Source: Cepaea nemoralis
Lineage: Eukaryota > Mollusca > Gastropoda > Stylommatophora > Helicidae
Length of the DNA: 64,000 nucleotides
Direction of reading: 5' to 3'
Assembly (NCBI GenBank): GCA_014155875.1
Contig: JACEFZ010021782.1
Span: forward strand, 151,501 to 215,500
Shown here in pieces: positions 10,990 through 20,931 of this stretch (position 1 is the stretch's first letter; each line of letters starts with the position of its first letter). The translations under genes and the position numbers were made by a program. The notes beneath the pieces are model-generated. The model ran no database searches. It saw only the letters and a list, made by a program, of their open reading frames with translations, and was not told the origin of the DNA.

Positions 10990-11445
10990 AACATCATGAT
11001 GTGCCATGCCGATAAGCGTGGGCGGTCATGTTTCGCCATCTCATTCCATCGATCACCAGAGTCGTGGACCAGCTCAATGTTCTTGTCTCGACCAAGCCCG
11101 TGGCCAAGCCATCCAGGTATTTACTTCTCTGCCCTCTCCTTGTTCTCTTCCCCTCAATCTTGCCAGTTGTCACCAAGTTCTCCAATAGATCTCTTCTTAT
11201 AGCGTGACCAAACTTTTTTAACTGTCTACGTCTAATTTCTCTAATCAGTTTACGATTTTCATTTGTTTTTTGTAGGACTTGGTCATTGGTTTTTCTGTCT
11301 GTCCATGGTATTCTTTGCATTCTCCTCAGAAACCACATTTCCACAGCCATCTGCTGTTTTTCACCCTGTTCGTTCATTGTCCACACTTCATATCCATACA
11401 AAAGTACAGGTTCTATACTAAGACATAACGAATCAACGTTTAGAT
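10990..11445 (-). pseudogene. LINE family L2, C-terminal fragment
   Basis: Minus-strand frame with IEPVLLYGYEVWTM, MAVEMWFLRRMQRIPWTDRK, IREIRRRQLKKFGHAIRR and ENLVTTGKIEGKRTR, which is the end of the L2 reverse-transcriptase protein (thumb and C-terminal basic region). The upstream catalytic domain is missing. A stop-free stretch continues to 11494 but is not LINE-like beyond about 11445. Confidence 0.8.
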
Positions 11446-11744
11446 TATAATAATCTTCCCTAGGAACAATACAGACAGATGTAAAGAAAAACATGAAATT
11501 AGAATATTTAATAAAATTAAAACGTAAACAGAAACATTCTAGATGTGAGACATTGCTAATCCGTTACACATACTGCGTTGTAAGGTACGTGCACTTTGTC
11601 TGTCTTTATTATCTCTCACTTTTTCGCAGGAGTTTCACATACATATTTTTATTTTTTATTGTTATATCCTGCTGCAGCCGTGACTTCTCTTGTCCACAAT
11701 AAAATAACTGTAACATGTAAATAATAGATGTGAATATGGAAGTC

Positions 11745-12132
11745 AAGGGTCTGTAAGGTGTGGAATGCGCCTGGCCCTGCAGCCAGCAGGGTTAGGATCG
11801 GCTAGCCTCTCCCAGGAGGGGTGAAGAGCGAAAATTAGTAGCCTGCCGATGACCCGCAGACTACACAAGTCAACCCCCACCTCCAAGTGGTGCAGACCGG
11901 GCAACCATGACCGCGAGGTCATGGGCTAACGGGGCTATGGCTCGCCATAGGGGATGGACTCCCTGTGGTCAGATTAGTGTCCTAAACCTGCGACTGGCCT
12001 AGCAAGCCGGCAGGGGATCTTCATACTGCTCGTAGAAAAACCAAGAAGTATAAACGGACTGACCCAAACGGCTATCGACCCGGCAATGTTAATGGACTAC
12101 GAGATAGATCAGCGATTCAAAAAATAGGCATA
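11745..12132 (+). other. 5' region of LINE L1
   Basis: GC-rich leader upstream of the L1 frame, with paired motifs such as CCCTGCAGCCAGCAGGG and CCATGACCGCGAGGTCATGG that can fold into hairpins. RTE-type LINEs can carry structured or ribozyme 5' ends (family knowledge); I cannot fold it here. The protein frame is open from 11986 onward but has no ATG until 12133. The exact 5' end and TSD were not found. Confidence 0.45.
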
Positions 12133-15057
12133 ATGAACGTCTGTGGTTTCAATAGTAAAGAAGAAGAGCTTATAGAAACAATGGAGAAGAGGAATATTGG
12201 TCTGATGGGAATAGCGGACACCAGAACAAAAGGGAAAGGATGCAAGGAGCTCCACCGCAGTTACACGTTTGTTTACTCTGGAGTAGAACAGCAAGAAAGG
12301 GCAAGACACGGTGTGGGAATAGTCATCGAACCACGGCTAGCAAGAGGAATACTAGAAATAAAATATATATCAGAAAGAATCATAACAGTGAGAATAAAAG
12401 AACAAACAATCACAACATATGTACAGATATACGCACCATGTAATGCAAACAATAATGAGCAAGAATGCGAGGACTTCTACGAAGACATACATGATGTGCT
12501 AAACAAAATAGATAAGCAGGACAACATCATAGTTATGGGAGACTTCAATGCAAGACTAGGACATAACAGAGTGGGCATAGAAAAACACCTGGGAGCATTT
12601 GGAGATCAGCAAAATGAAAGGAATGATAACGGAAGTAGACTGATAGAGCTTTGCAGCCAACACGACCTCTATATAACAAACACATTCTATAAACATAAAG
12701 ATTCGCAAGTATACACCTGGTATAAATGGAACAATCTAGATACTAAAAGCCAAATTGATTTTATATTAACAAGAAATAACAGAAAGAGAAATATATTAGA
12801 TGCAAGAGCAGTGCCCAATTTCAGTATAAACACAGATCATAAAGCAGTCGTTGCCACAATAAGAACCATTAGAAGAAGAAAACAAAGAGCAGGAAAATAC
12901 ATGCCATGCGAATCAGTAAACTTAAAAAACCTTAAAGACGAGGCAGTAAGGGAAAATTATGAGAAAGAACTAACTGAACTCTTTGTAAAATTACCTACGG
13001 AAAGAAAAACAGTGGAAGAAGAATGGGAGATGTTCAAATCAAGCATTTTAAATACTGCAAAAATAACATGCGGAACCACGAAAAAACGCAAAACACGGAT
13101 AAAGAAAATAACAAGTTGGTGGAACGCAGAAGTAAAGAAAGCGGTAAAAGAAAAAAAGGAAAAATATAAAAAGTGGTTGAAGAGCAAACAGGAATGTGAT
13201 TACAGAGAATACAGAATAGCGAGAAGACATGTGAGTAGAATAGTAAAGAGGGAAAAACAAAAAGACTGGGAAGAGTATGGAGAAACCCTAAATAAAAACT
13301 ACAAGGAGGCAACCAGAAACTTCTACAAAAAGATAAGTGCAATGCGAACCAGAGGAGAACCCTTTGACCCAACTGAAATAATTAACAGCGAAAATGGAGA
13401 ACCAATAAGTGAACAAAAACAGATCCTAATAAGATGGAAGCAGTATTTCGAACAACTTCTCAACATTCCATCAGATGTCACAGGAATTCAAGAGACCTAC
13501 ACAGATGTCACCGAGGAACTAGAACCAGACATACTAAAAGAAGAAATTATAGAAGCCATCAGATTAGCCCCATTAAACAAATCACCAGGACAGGATGAAA
13601 TACCAAATGAACTAATTAAAGCAGCAAGGGAAGTAGGAACAGCTTGGCTACATAGACTATTCAACCATGTTTGGGTAGAACAACAGACACCACGAGACTG
13701 GGGAAACGCCATAATTATCCCAATTTGGAAAAACAAAGGCAGCAAAAGAGATTGCACACAATACAGAGGCATTTCACTGTTGAGTCATACTGGGAAAATA
13801 TTTTGCAAAATTCTTGAAAAAAGATTACGAACTACTTTAGAACCCCAGCTAAGCGAAACGCAGCTTGGATTTAGGAAAAACAAAGGATGCACAGACGCCA
13901 TTTTTGCTCTTAGACAACTTATAGAAAAATCAATTGAATTCAATGAAACACTCTACTTAGCCTTTGTCGACCAAGAAAAGGCATTTGATAGGGTAGATAG
14001 AAACAAGCTGTGGGAAATCCTTAAACAATATGGAGTGAGTACACATCTAACAAACCTATGCAGAAGTTTATACAACAACAGTGAATGCATAATGAGAGCA
14101 ACTGGAGAACACTCAGAACCCTTCACCATAAGATCTGGAGTACGACAAGGTTGTGTCCTGTCCCCTCTCTTGTTCATAACATATATAGACAACATATGTA
14201 AAGAAACCAGCCAAGCAGAGACAGCAAGAATACCGCATGACGAGAACACAGAAGAAGAACCATCTGCAAATCTAACCATTAGAGAACTCCTGTTTGCGGA
14301 CGACCAAGCACTAATAGCAAAATCAGAAGCTGAATTACAAGACCACATGAATAGTCTAAACGAAATGTGTAGGGAACATAACATGAAAATTAGCACAAGC
14401 AAAACAGAGGTAATGACTATAACTAAAGAAGAACAAACAGCAACAATTCACCTAAACGAACATCCCTTGAAACAAGTAAAGAGCTTCAAGTACCTAGGAA
14501 GTATAATATCATCAAATGGCAGATCAGAAGACGAGATCGAAAATAGGTGCAATAAGGCAAATCAACTCATTGGACAAATGGCACCAATACTAAAGAACAA
14601 ACATGTATCAATAACTACTAAGAAAGCACTTTACAACACAATCTTCCTACCAACTCTGTGCTACCAATGCCAAACCTGGACAATGACAGAAAAAGAGAAA
14701 AGAAAAATCACAACAACAGAAATGAGGTTTCTGAGAAGAATACTCAACGTATCAAGAAGAGATAAGATCAGAAATGAAGAAATCAGGACTAAAGTAGGGG
14801 TTAAAGCTGCTCTAGATTTTATTAGAAAGCAGCAAGTCAAATGGTTTGGCCATGCAAGTAGGCTACCAGTCAACAGCATGCCACAACAAGCAATGATGTA
14901 CAGACCAGATGGAAACAGAGGAAGAGGCCGACCACGTAAACGTTGGACTGAGGGAATAACAGAATCCATGGGAATGTCGATATACGAAGCCCATAACCGG
15001 GCACTCTCACGAAGTTTATACTTCACCTCGACACCGCAAGGTACAAGAGGAACATGA
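12133..15057 (+). CDS. LINE L1 endonuclease/reverse transcriptase (intact frame)
   Basis: A 974-residue single frame that would nick chromosomal DNA and copy its own RNA at the nick. An N-terminal AP-endonuclease-like domain covers about residues 1-240: the usual catalytic Glu position is Asp29 in GIADTR, with GDFNA at 136-140, QIDFI around Asp209 and TDH at 234-236. Reverse transcriptase covers about 480-800: SPGQDEIP near 484, FVDQEKAFD with Asp613, GVRQGCVLSPLLF near 668, FADD at 721-724 and KYLGSIISSNG near 790. A basic C-terminus contains WFGHASRLP. No RNase H is present; length and order fit RTE-like LINEs. The conserved start strand (K-I-G-I-M-N-V) lies partly upstream of the first ATG, so translation may begin earlier at a non-AUG codon. 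The 3' end is (GATGA)n at 15051-15072. A truncated relative lies at 47766-48528. Confidence 0.93.
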   Translation: MNVCGFNSKEEELIETMEKRNIGLMGIADTRTKGKGCKELHRSYTFVYSGVEQQERARHGVGIVIEPRLARGILEIKYISERIITVRIKEQTITTYVQIYAPCNANNNEQECEDFYEDIHDVLNKIDKQDNIIVMGDFNARLGHNRVGIEKHLGAFGDQQNERNDNGSRLIELCSQHDLYITNTFYKHKDSQVYTWYKWNNLDTKSQIDFILTRNNRKRNILDARAVPNFSINTDHKAVVATIRTIRRRKQRAGKYMPCESVNLKNLKDEAVRENYEKELTELFVKLPTERKTVEEEWEMFKSSILNTAKITCGTTKKRKTRIKKITSWWNAEVKKAVKEKKEKYKKWLKSKQECDYREYRIARRHVSRIVKREKQKDWEEYGETLNKNYKEATRNFYKKISAMRTRGEPFDPTEIINSENGEPISEQKQILIRWKQYFEQLLNIPSDVTGIQETYTDVTEELEPDILKEEIIEAIRLAPLNKSPGQDEIPNELIKAAREVGTAWLHRLFNHVWVEQQTPRDWGNAIIIPIWKNKGSKRDCTQYRGISLLSHTGKIFCKILEKRLRTTLEPQLSETQLGFRKNKGCTDAIFALRQLIEKSIEFNETLYLAFVDQEKAFDRVDRNKLWEILKQYGVSTHLTNLCRSLYNNSECIMRATGEHSEPFTIRSGVRQGCVLSPLLFITYIDNICKETSQAETARIPHDENTEEEPSANLTIRELLFADDQALIAKSEAELQDHMNSLNEMCREHNMKISTSKTEVMTITKEEQTATIHLNEHPLKQVKSFKYLGSIISSNGRSEDEIENRCNKANQLIGQMAPILKNKHVSITTKKALYNTIFLPTLCYQCQTWTMTEKEKRKITTTEMRFLRRILNVSRRDKIRNEEIRTKVGVKAALDFIRKQQVKWFGHASRLPVNSMPQQAMMYRPDGNRGRGRPRKRWTEGITESMGMSIYEAHNRALSRSLYFTSTPQGTRGT

Positions 15058-15072
15058 TGAGATGAGATGAGA

Positions 15073-15252
15073 GGGAAACCACCATATTAATTTTCCATGA
15101 TCAAGAGTGTAGTCACAAAGCTTTAATGTCGGCGGAGTGACACGGAAGTATTAACCGTTCATTGAACTGAAGGGAAGAAAGAACAAACAGATTTATTCAA
15201 TAGGATCTCAGAAATTCAAAACAATGTATTCTCTTAGTTTATTCAAACAGAG
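15073..15252. other. Unannotated spacer
   Basis: Nothing recognised between the L1 tail and repeat family F. Confidence 0.4.
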
Positions 15253-15335
15253 AAGCCACACACAATATGTTGCACGATTTATTGCCTGGCATATTTCGCT
15301 GCATCTCGCCATGTACACCCTGCAGAGTTATATAT
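15253..15335 (+). repeat. Dispersed repeat family F
   Basis: Same unit as at 3868-3952 (TTGCACGATTTATTGCCTGG, then GCATCTCGCCATGTACACC). With the inverted copy at 16424-16496 it brackets the mariner remnant. Confidence 0.65.
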
Positions 15336-15486
15336 CATATGAAGTGAATAAATGAATATAATATAATGGACGTTCATTTGAAACCCGTTCCAATGGCTTT
15401 ATTACAAAAGCATGAAAGAAACATTAACAGGTGTGGTAGAATTAAACAAAGTATGCATTTTGAATTAATTATGCACCATGGGTTGG

Positions 15487-16343
15487 TCAGAAGAAGTCGC
15501 CGTAGGCATTCAGGCAAGCATCCCATTGCTTAGGTAGGCGGCGAATGCCGTCCGCAAAAATAAAGGATTGTGGTTGTTCACTGAACCAAGTGTTTACCGC
15601 GTTCATTACGCCTACATCTGTGTGAAATCGTTGCCCCTTGAGAGATATTTTTAGAGGTCCGAACAAATGAAAATCTCATGGTGACAAATCAGGACTATAG
15701 GCTGAATGTTGCAGAATCTCCCACTTCTTCCTTGCTAATGCTTCCTGCACAATCTTTGCGACATGCGGACGAGCATTATCATGCAACAAAATCACACTGC
15801 GAGAAAGCATGCCGGGTCGTTTATTCTTGATGGCTTTTTGCAGCTTGTCTAGTGTTTGCAAGTAGTGGGTAGAGTTGATGTTGACACCAGGTTCTTTAAA
15901 GTTGGCCAGCAATAGCCCTTCATGGTAAAAAAAAATGCGCTCAGCATGACCATACCAGCGGAAACCTGTAACTTGAATTCTTTGGCTTATGGGATCCAGC
16001 ATGCTTCCATTGCATGCTCTCTCTTTTGCTGCTCGGCTCAAAGTGGTGACACCATGATTCATCGCCTGCCACTATGCGGAAGAGAAATTCATCACCCTCC
16101 ACTCTGTAACGCAGCAAGTGGTTCAAACACCATCCCATGCGTTCCTCTTTTTGGTGGTCGGTCAACATCCGTAGTACCCACTGTGAACATACCTTCCGAT
16201 ATTGCAGTTTCTTACGGACAACCTTTTTAATTGTCCCAATTGACACATCAAATTTTTTCGCTTGCAAACGTATGCTTCGACAACATCTGTCCTGTTGCAT
16301 CAATTTTGGCGATGGTTTTTTCTGTTGCAACAATATGCACTTG

Positions 16344-16345
<2 letters not shown>
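15487..16345 (-). pseudogene. Broken mariner transposase (DD34D)
   Basis: Minus-strand pieces of a cut-and-paste Tc1/mariner-type transposase. From 16333 the frame gives IRLQAKKFDVSIGTIKKVV (helix-turn-helix region) and VAGDESWCHHFEPSSKRESM, with the first catalytic Asp in GDESW. A frameshift near 15950 leads to VILLHDNARPHVAKIVQ (second Asp) and HSAYSPDLSP. A stop codon then replaces the Cys just before the third Asp, which sits 34 residues after the second. Reading continues as DFHLFGPLK to the natural end at 15487. The N-terminal part is cut off by the (AT)n array. About 280 of the usual 345 or so residues remain; inactive. Confidence 0.9.

Positions 16346-16432
<87 letters not shown>
16346..16432. 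repeat. (AT)n microsatellite
   Basis: About 87 bp of nearly perfect AT dinucleotide, joining the truncated mariner to an inverted family F copy. Confidence 0.97.
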
Positions 16433-16433
<1 letters not shown>

Positions 16434-16496
16434 CTGCATTATGCATCTGACGATATGCAGCGAAATATGAAAGGCAATAAATCATGCAGCACATTG
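16424..16496 (-). repeat. Dispersed repeat family F, inverted
   Basis: Reverse complement of the unit at 15253-15335. Its GCAGATTATATA end runs directly into the (AT)n array, suggesting that the array grew from the element's 3' tail (inference). Confidence 0.6.
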
Positions 16497-16589
16497 TTTG
16501 TATCTTCTGTGTTTGAAAGGAATTAGTTACTTTAAAATATTGGTTATTAAGACTGAAAATGAAGCAAATGAAATATTTTTGTCATGTAA

Positions 16590-17070
16590 ACAGACATTAA
16601 GAATCAGATTCACTGGGCTGGACACTTGACTTTCATGCCAGATCACAGGATCCCTAAACGAATTTTTTTACGGCTAGCTGCACTGTGGTAAACGCTCCCA
16701 AGGCGACCAGAGGAAATGCTTTAAAGACACTGAAGATTTCAATAAAAGCTTTTAGAATTCATCACGACACTTCGGAGACGTCTGCCACAGACCGAAATTC
16801 GTAGCGTACATCATTACGCAAGGGTGTAGTCACTTATGAAGCAAATAGGACTGCAAGAGCTGTTGGGGGGGGGGGGGGGAAGACTGCAAAAAACAAAAAA
16901 AACGACAACAACATCAACAACAACCACAGCAGGAAATCTTCCTCCTGCAACGTCAGTCATTCCTAGCTCACATTGTCAAAGAATATTTCGAGCCAAAATA
17001 GGCCTTACCAGCCATTTTAAAACTCACGGCTCCAAACTTTCAACCCCGTTGGATCAGCATTCTTGATGGA
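16590..17070 (+). pseudogene. LINE family L4, C-terminal zinc-finger fragment
   Basis: Frame pieces give the W-A-G-H-L-T-F-M-P-D-H-R-I-P-K basic motif near 16610 and, after a poly-G run (16865-16879), SHCQRIFRAKIGLTSHFKTH, a C2H2-like finger whose first Cys is altered. This finger is typical of the C-terminus of some RTE/BovB-like LINE proteins (family knowledge). Many stops. An inverted copy lies at 59485-59745. Confidence 0.7.
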
Positions 17071-17094
17071 CATACACCAAAGTCTAGAAAAGAT

Positions 17095-17293
17095 CATTAT
17101 TATGGAAAGTGTATCGGGGAGGCGGGGCATGAGAAGATGCCAAGGTAGATGAAATCAAGATGTGATAGATAATTTACTCAAAACAGGAACAGAGTCATCT
17201 GGCCGATGATAGAGACATTTAGAAAAAAAAACGATATGGAGGCCAGGTTCTGAATAGGACAGACCACAGGATCGTGATGATGATGATTATGTG
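17095..17293 (+). pseudogene. LINE L3-like 3' end
   Basis: Shares the GATGTGATAGATAATTTACT block and the terminal CAGGATCGTGATGATGATGA tail with the L3 end at 6150-6284. No intact frame. Confidence 0.55.
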
Positions 17294-17552
17294 GAATGAA
17301 AAGAGAGGGGTGGGGAATACTGACATTCTATCAGATCTGAACTCGGAGAAGACTGTTTTATAAAAGGGAGAATGTCCTGGAAACTAAAATATCATTGTTA
17401 CATGGGTCCTCACAGTGTTACTGTTTCATAAACAGTGGCGTGTCTTGGCAACTAAAATAACATTGTTACTTGCAAAGTCACGGTGGTTTTCAAAGAGCGG
17501 TAATGGAAAGCATGCTTTCTGGGAGATGAGACAAGGGCCAACCAACATAAAG
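17294..17552. other. Spacer with a short imperfect duplication
   Basis: Contains a loosely repeated block around ACTAAAATATCATTGTTACA (17384 and 17450). Nothing else seen. Confidence 0.4.
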
Positions 17553-18125
17553 CTGGACGTTACAAGACGTTAAAGACACCCTGGGCCTTACAAAACGTTA
17601 AATACTTTCTGGGTGTTAAAGACACTGGACGTTACAAGACGCTAAAGACACCCTAGACATTACAACACGTTAAAGACACTTTGGACGTTACAGGACGTTA
17701 GAGACAGTCTGGACGTTACAAAAAGTTAAAGACACTCTGGACGTTACAAAAAGTTAAAGACACTCTGGACGTTAACAGACGGTAAATACACTCTGAATGT
17801 CAAACTACGAAATACATTCTGGGCGTTTCAAGTAAAGACACTCTGGAGGTTACAAGAAGTTAAAGACAATGTACGTTACGAGACGTTAAAGGTACTCTGG
17901 GCGTTACAAGACGTTAAAAACAATCTGGACGCTACAAAACGTTAAAGACACCCTGGACGTTACAAGACAGTAAATACACTCTGAACGTCACTCGGCGTTA
18001 AATACACTCTGGGCGTTACAAGACGTTAAAGACTCCCTGGGCGTTACAAGATGTTAAAGACACTTTACGTTACAAGACGTTAAAGACACCCTGGGCTTTA
18101 CAAGACGTTAAAGATACTCTGAATG
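17553..18125 (+). repeat. 28-bp minisatellite array
   Basis: About 20 degenerate tandem copies of CTGGACGTTACAAGACGTTA followed by AAGACACT. The unit carries ACGTTA/TAACGT-type short inverted segments. Confidence 0.92.
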
Positions 18126-18506
18126 TATCAATGCACAAGGCAGGGCAACTGGTTAAGGGTCGGGAGCCCTCCCGGATGCCTATTGTTGAGAGCGTCGTTC
18201 TGCAGATCCGCCCCCTTGCCTGGGATGAGAGCGATGTTCTGTCGTGAACTGTGTTATATAATGACAATGATTGATATGGCGCACACGTTAAAATGGCAAT
18301 GATAAGTTTCCCCTGTCAACCCTTCTAACGCTAGTGTATATAAGAACACGTCTTTACTGTCGCTTCCATTTGGTTTTAAAACACCTATTTTGATTTTCCG
18401 ACGTCCCGTGGGAATCTATCACTGCAACAGGTTCCAACATGTATATTCATCAATATCCTATGCCTTCGCCTCAGTTAAGATTGGCGGAGATTGATCTCGG
18501 GCACAC

Positions 18507-18508
<2 letters not shown>
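18126..18508. other. Unannotated stretch
   Basis: No recognised gene or repeat; ends at a poly-C run. Confidence 0.4.

Positions 18509-18539
<31 letters not shown>
18509..18539 (+). repeat. Poly-C run (31 nt)
   Basis: Uninterrupted C homopolymer; one of many long C or G runs in the window. Confidence 0.95.
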
Positions 18540-18541
<2 letters not shown>

Positions 18542-18964
18542 TTGTCTTCGTTGTACACTCTGCTAGGCTAGATCCTGACCTTTCCTTATGTTAACGGGGC
18601 TCTTACAGGAAGCGAAAAATTGTAAAACTGTGATATACCGTACATGGCGTAAGACGCGACCAAGGAGGGTTGGCTTGAGGTTGGTTGCCTTATCCCGTAG
18701 AAAACTGACTGCAAAATCCAGCAAGATTGAGCAAGTCTGTAAAGGGCTTGATTTGGTTGAGGGCCTATGCTCCATTTGGAGATGAAAGGGAAAAGCAACA
18801 GAAGAAGAGAGCCCTAACACCCAATATGGTGTTGTCTGTTTATATCCAGCTCTTTTGCTCTCAACTTTTACATGATGTTTTTCATACTTGATTGACCAAG
18901 GTGCATTGCCTTGCTCACTGTTTCCTTCCAGACGCGTCCTATATATTGTGTTGTTATATAACTG

Positions 18965-19108
18965 TTTAAGGAGCGCCAGACTAGAGCGTCTGCTCCCAAA
19001 CGGGAGACCCGGGTTCGAATCCCCGGTAGGTGATGAATGTTTTTTTCTGTCGGCGGTGGTGGTGGTGGGGGGGGGGGGGGGGTAACCTGCACAGTTCGCG
19101 GTGGCAGT
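18965..19108 (+). mobile_element. tRNA-derived SINE, family G
   Basis: The head carries a tRNA-like pair of boxes: an A-box-like segment near 18975 and the B box GGGTTCGAATCCCCGG at 19010-19025. A GTTTTTTTCTGTCGG block, a poly-G run, and CCTGCACAGTTCGCGG follow, as in the copies at 25205 and 30223. An L7 LINE tail interrupts it at about 19109. Confidence 0.75.
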
Positions 19109-19385
19109 AATTCATTCATTCATTCATTCATTCATTCATTCATTCATTCATTCAGTAGCATGTCCTTTGTAGAACCTCGCTCCCATAACAACGTACCGGA
19201 AAACTTCCCGATCATAAACAAGATGTCCCACGTCCGATTCACCCATCTGGAGATCATCCGCAACATCCTGCACCCATCTTCTCTTTGGCCTTCCTCTTCC
19301 TCTCTTCCCAGGCATATACCCCTCCATTATTGTTCTCTCCAAGCTTTCAAGACAAGATAGGCAGTGACGGCAGATATCATTTCTT
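19109..19385 (-). pseudogene. LINE family L7, 3' end with (GAAT)n tail
   Basis: The minus-strand frame from 19342 gives MERTIMEGYMPGKRGRGRPK, RRWVQDVADDLQ and VVMGARFYKGHATE, the C-terminus of a BovB/RTE-like reverse-transcriptase polyprotein. The 3' tail is (GAAT)n, seen here as (ATTC)n at 19110-19153. Strongly 5' truncated: only about 65 residues of the C-terminus remain. Confidence 0.8.
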
Positions 19386-19484
19386 TATTTGTCTTACTTC
19401 TTGCGTCTCTGACCCTAGTCTTCTACAGATCCATGTTTTAAAAGCCTTAGCTTTTATAGTGCGTGGAATTTGCCATTTTTTAAT

Positions 19485-19516
<32 letters not shown>

Positions 19517-19554
19517 CAGAATGCTCACGCCCCTTTATGTTGTCACATAGTCTA

Positions 19555-19880
19555 TTTCGTGCAAAGGCTTTGGACGGAGGAGCTCAATTGGGTGGGTACA
19601 AGCCTTACCCCAGTGCGATAAAATGCAACTTGAAGACTAAATATCATGGCAGGGCAGCCCAGGCCCTAAGCTTTTGTCGACAAATGGTCAAGAATGGAAG
19701 CTCCGATAGGCGGAAAGTTTGTGCATTGCTTTGCTGATAACGATAGGTTCTGCAGTTTGTCATGTTCCAGATGTATTGGTATTACCTTTCCTCTGGAATA
19801 AACTAGACAGGCTGAGAGAGGGATAACGTTGCATGGGCAACACATGGTCTCTACAATTCAGCCCAGGCTTTGTGCAATGG
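19555..19880 (-). repeat. Dispersed repeat family H, inverted
   Basis: Reverse-complement counterpart of 3415-3725. A poly-G run sits just before it at 19495-19516. Confidence 0.6.
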
Positions 19881-20003
19881 AGAGGTTTTTGAAACACAAT
19901 ATAACCAACTATCGTCTATAGGCCAGTAGTATAGTCTATTATCTTTCCACGATTGCCTAATTTTAATTTTCAAAATCACAGCATAATCATCATCGTCATC
20001 ATC

Positions 20004-20195
20004 ACCATGAGCCATGCCGATAAACGTTGTAGGTCATGGCTCGCTACCTCACACGATCTTCTCGTAATGTCTTCTCGTAATGTGCCCAGCAAATTTGCAA
20101 TACCTACGTCTAATTTCGTTAATCAATTTATGATTTTCGCTTGTTTCTTGAAGGACTTCATTTGTATTTCCTGCCCGTCCACTATATCGTGTGCA
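20004..20195 (-). pseudogene. LINE family L2, 3' fragment
   Basis: The reverse complement matches the L2 C-terminal coding region (basic region, CACATTACGAGAAGA and TACGTCTAATTTC blocks) with an internal deletion. No open frame. Confidence 0.65.
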
Positions 20196-20294
20196 GTTGA
20201 GGGCCTACTCCCCAATGGGGGATACACGACAGAACAGGAATCAAACGCCCAATGCGCTCGAGTCCTTAAAAATAGATCCTTTACTTTACTCTAA

Positions 20295-20495
20295 CTGTAA
20301 CTGTAACTTTCTCTACTCCACTCCACTCTACCCCAATCCACTTTACACTACTCCAGTCCACCGCACCCCACCCCATTCGACTCTACTCTACATCACCCCA
20401 TCTCACCCAACTACTCCACTTCCTACCCCCACGCACCCTAACAACTCCATTTCCGACCCCACTCTACTCTACTCTGCTCTGCTCTCTTCTCCTCT
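20295..20495 (+). repeat. Pyrimidine-rich CTCCA/CTACT low-complexity tract
   Basis: About 200 bp of C, T and A with almost no G, built from CTACTCCA-like units. Frames across it are not genes. Confidence 0.85.
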
Positions 20496-20502
20496 TTCAC
20501 TG

Positions 20503-20931
20503 TATATATTGCGTCTGTAAAGCAAATACATCAAGGTATATATTGCGTCGGTAAAGCAAATACATCCACGTATATATTGCGTCTGTAAAAGAAATACATC
20601 AAAGTATATATTGCGTCTGTAAAGCAAATACACTCACAGCATATATTGCGTCTGTAAAGTAATTACACTCTCAGTATATATTGCGTCTGTAAAGCAAATA
20701 CATCAAGGTATATATTGCGTCTGTAAAGCAAATACACTCACGGTATATATTGCGTCTGTAAAGCAAATACACTCTCAGTATATATTGCCTCTGTAAAGCA
20801 AATACATCAAGGTATATATTGCGTCTGTACAGCAAATACACTCACGGTATATATTGCGCCTGTAAAGTAAATACACTCACTGTTTATATTATTGCGTCTG
20901 GAAAGGAAATAGACTCACGGTATATACTGCG
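20503..20931 (+). repeat. 34-35-bp minisatellite
   Basis: About 12 copies of GTATATATTGCGTCTGTAAA followed by GCAAATACACTCAC. The array is split by the L2 LINE and resumes at 24164-24370; a shorter version follows an L2 tail at 29286-29390. Confidence 0.92.

Noticed and set aside
13953..14402. Minus-strand frames opposite the intact LINE
   Set aside because: They are complements of the coding strand with no domain of their own.
20503..20931. CRISPR array
   Set aside because: Units are contiguous and variable with no unique spacers, and the DNA is eukaryotic; the same applies to the 28-, 40- and 44-bp arrays.
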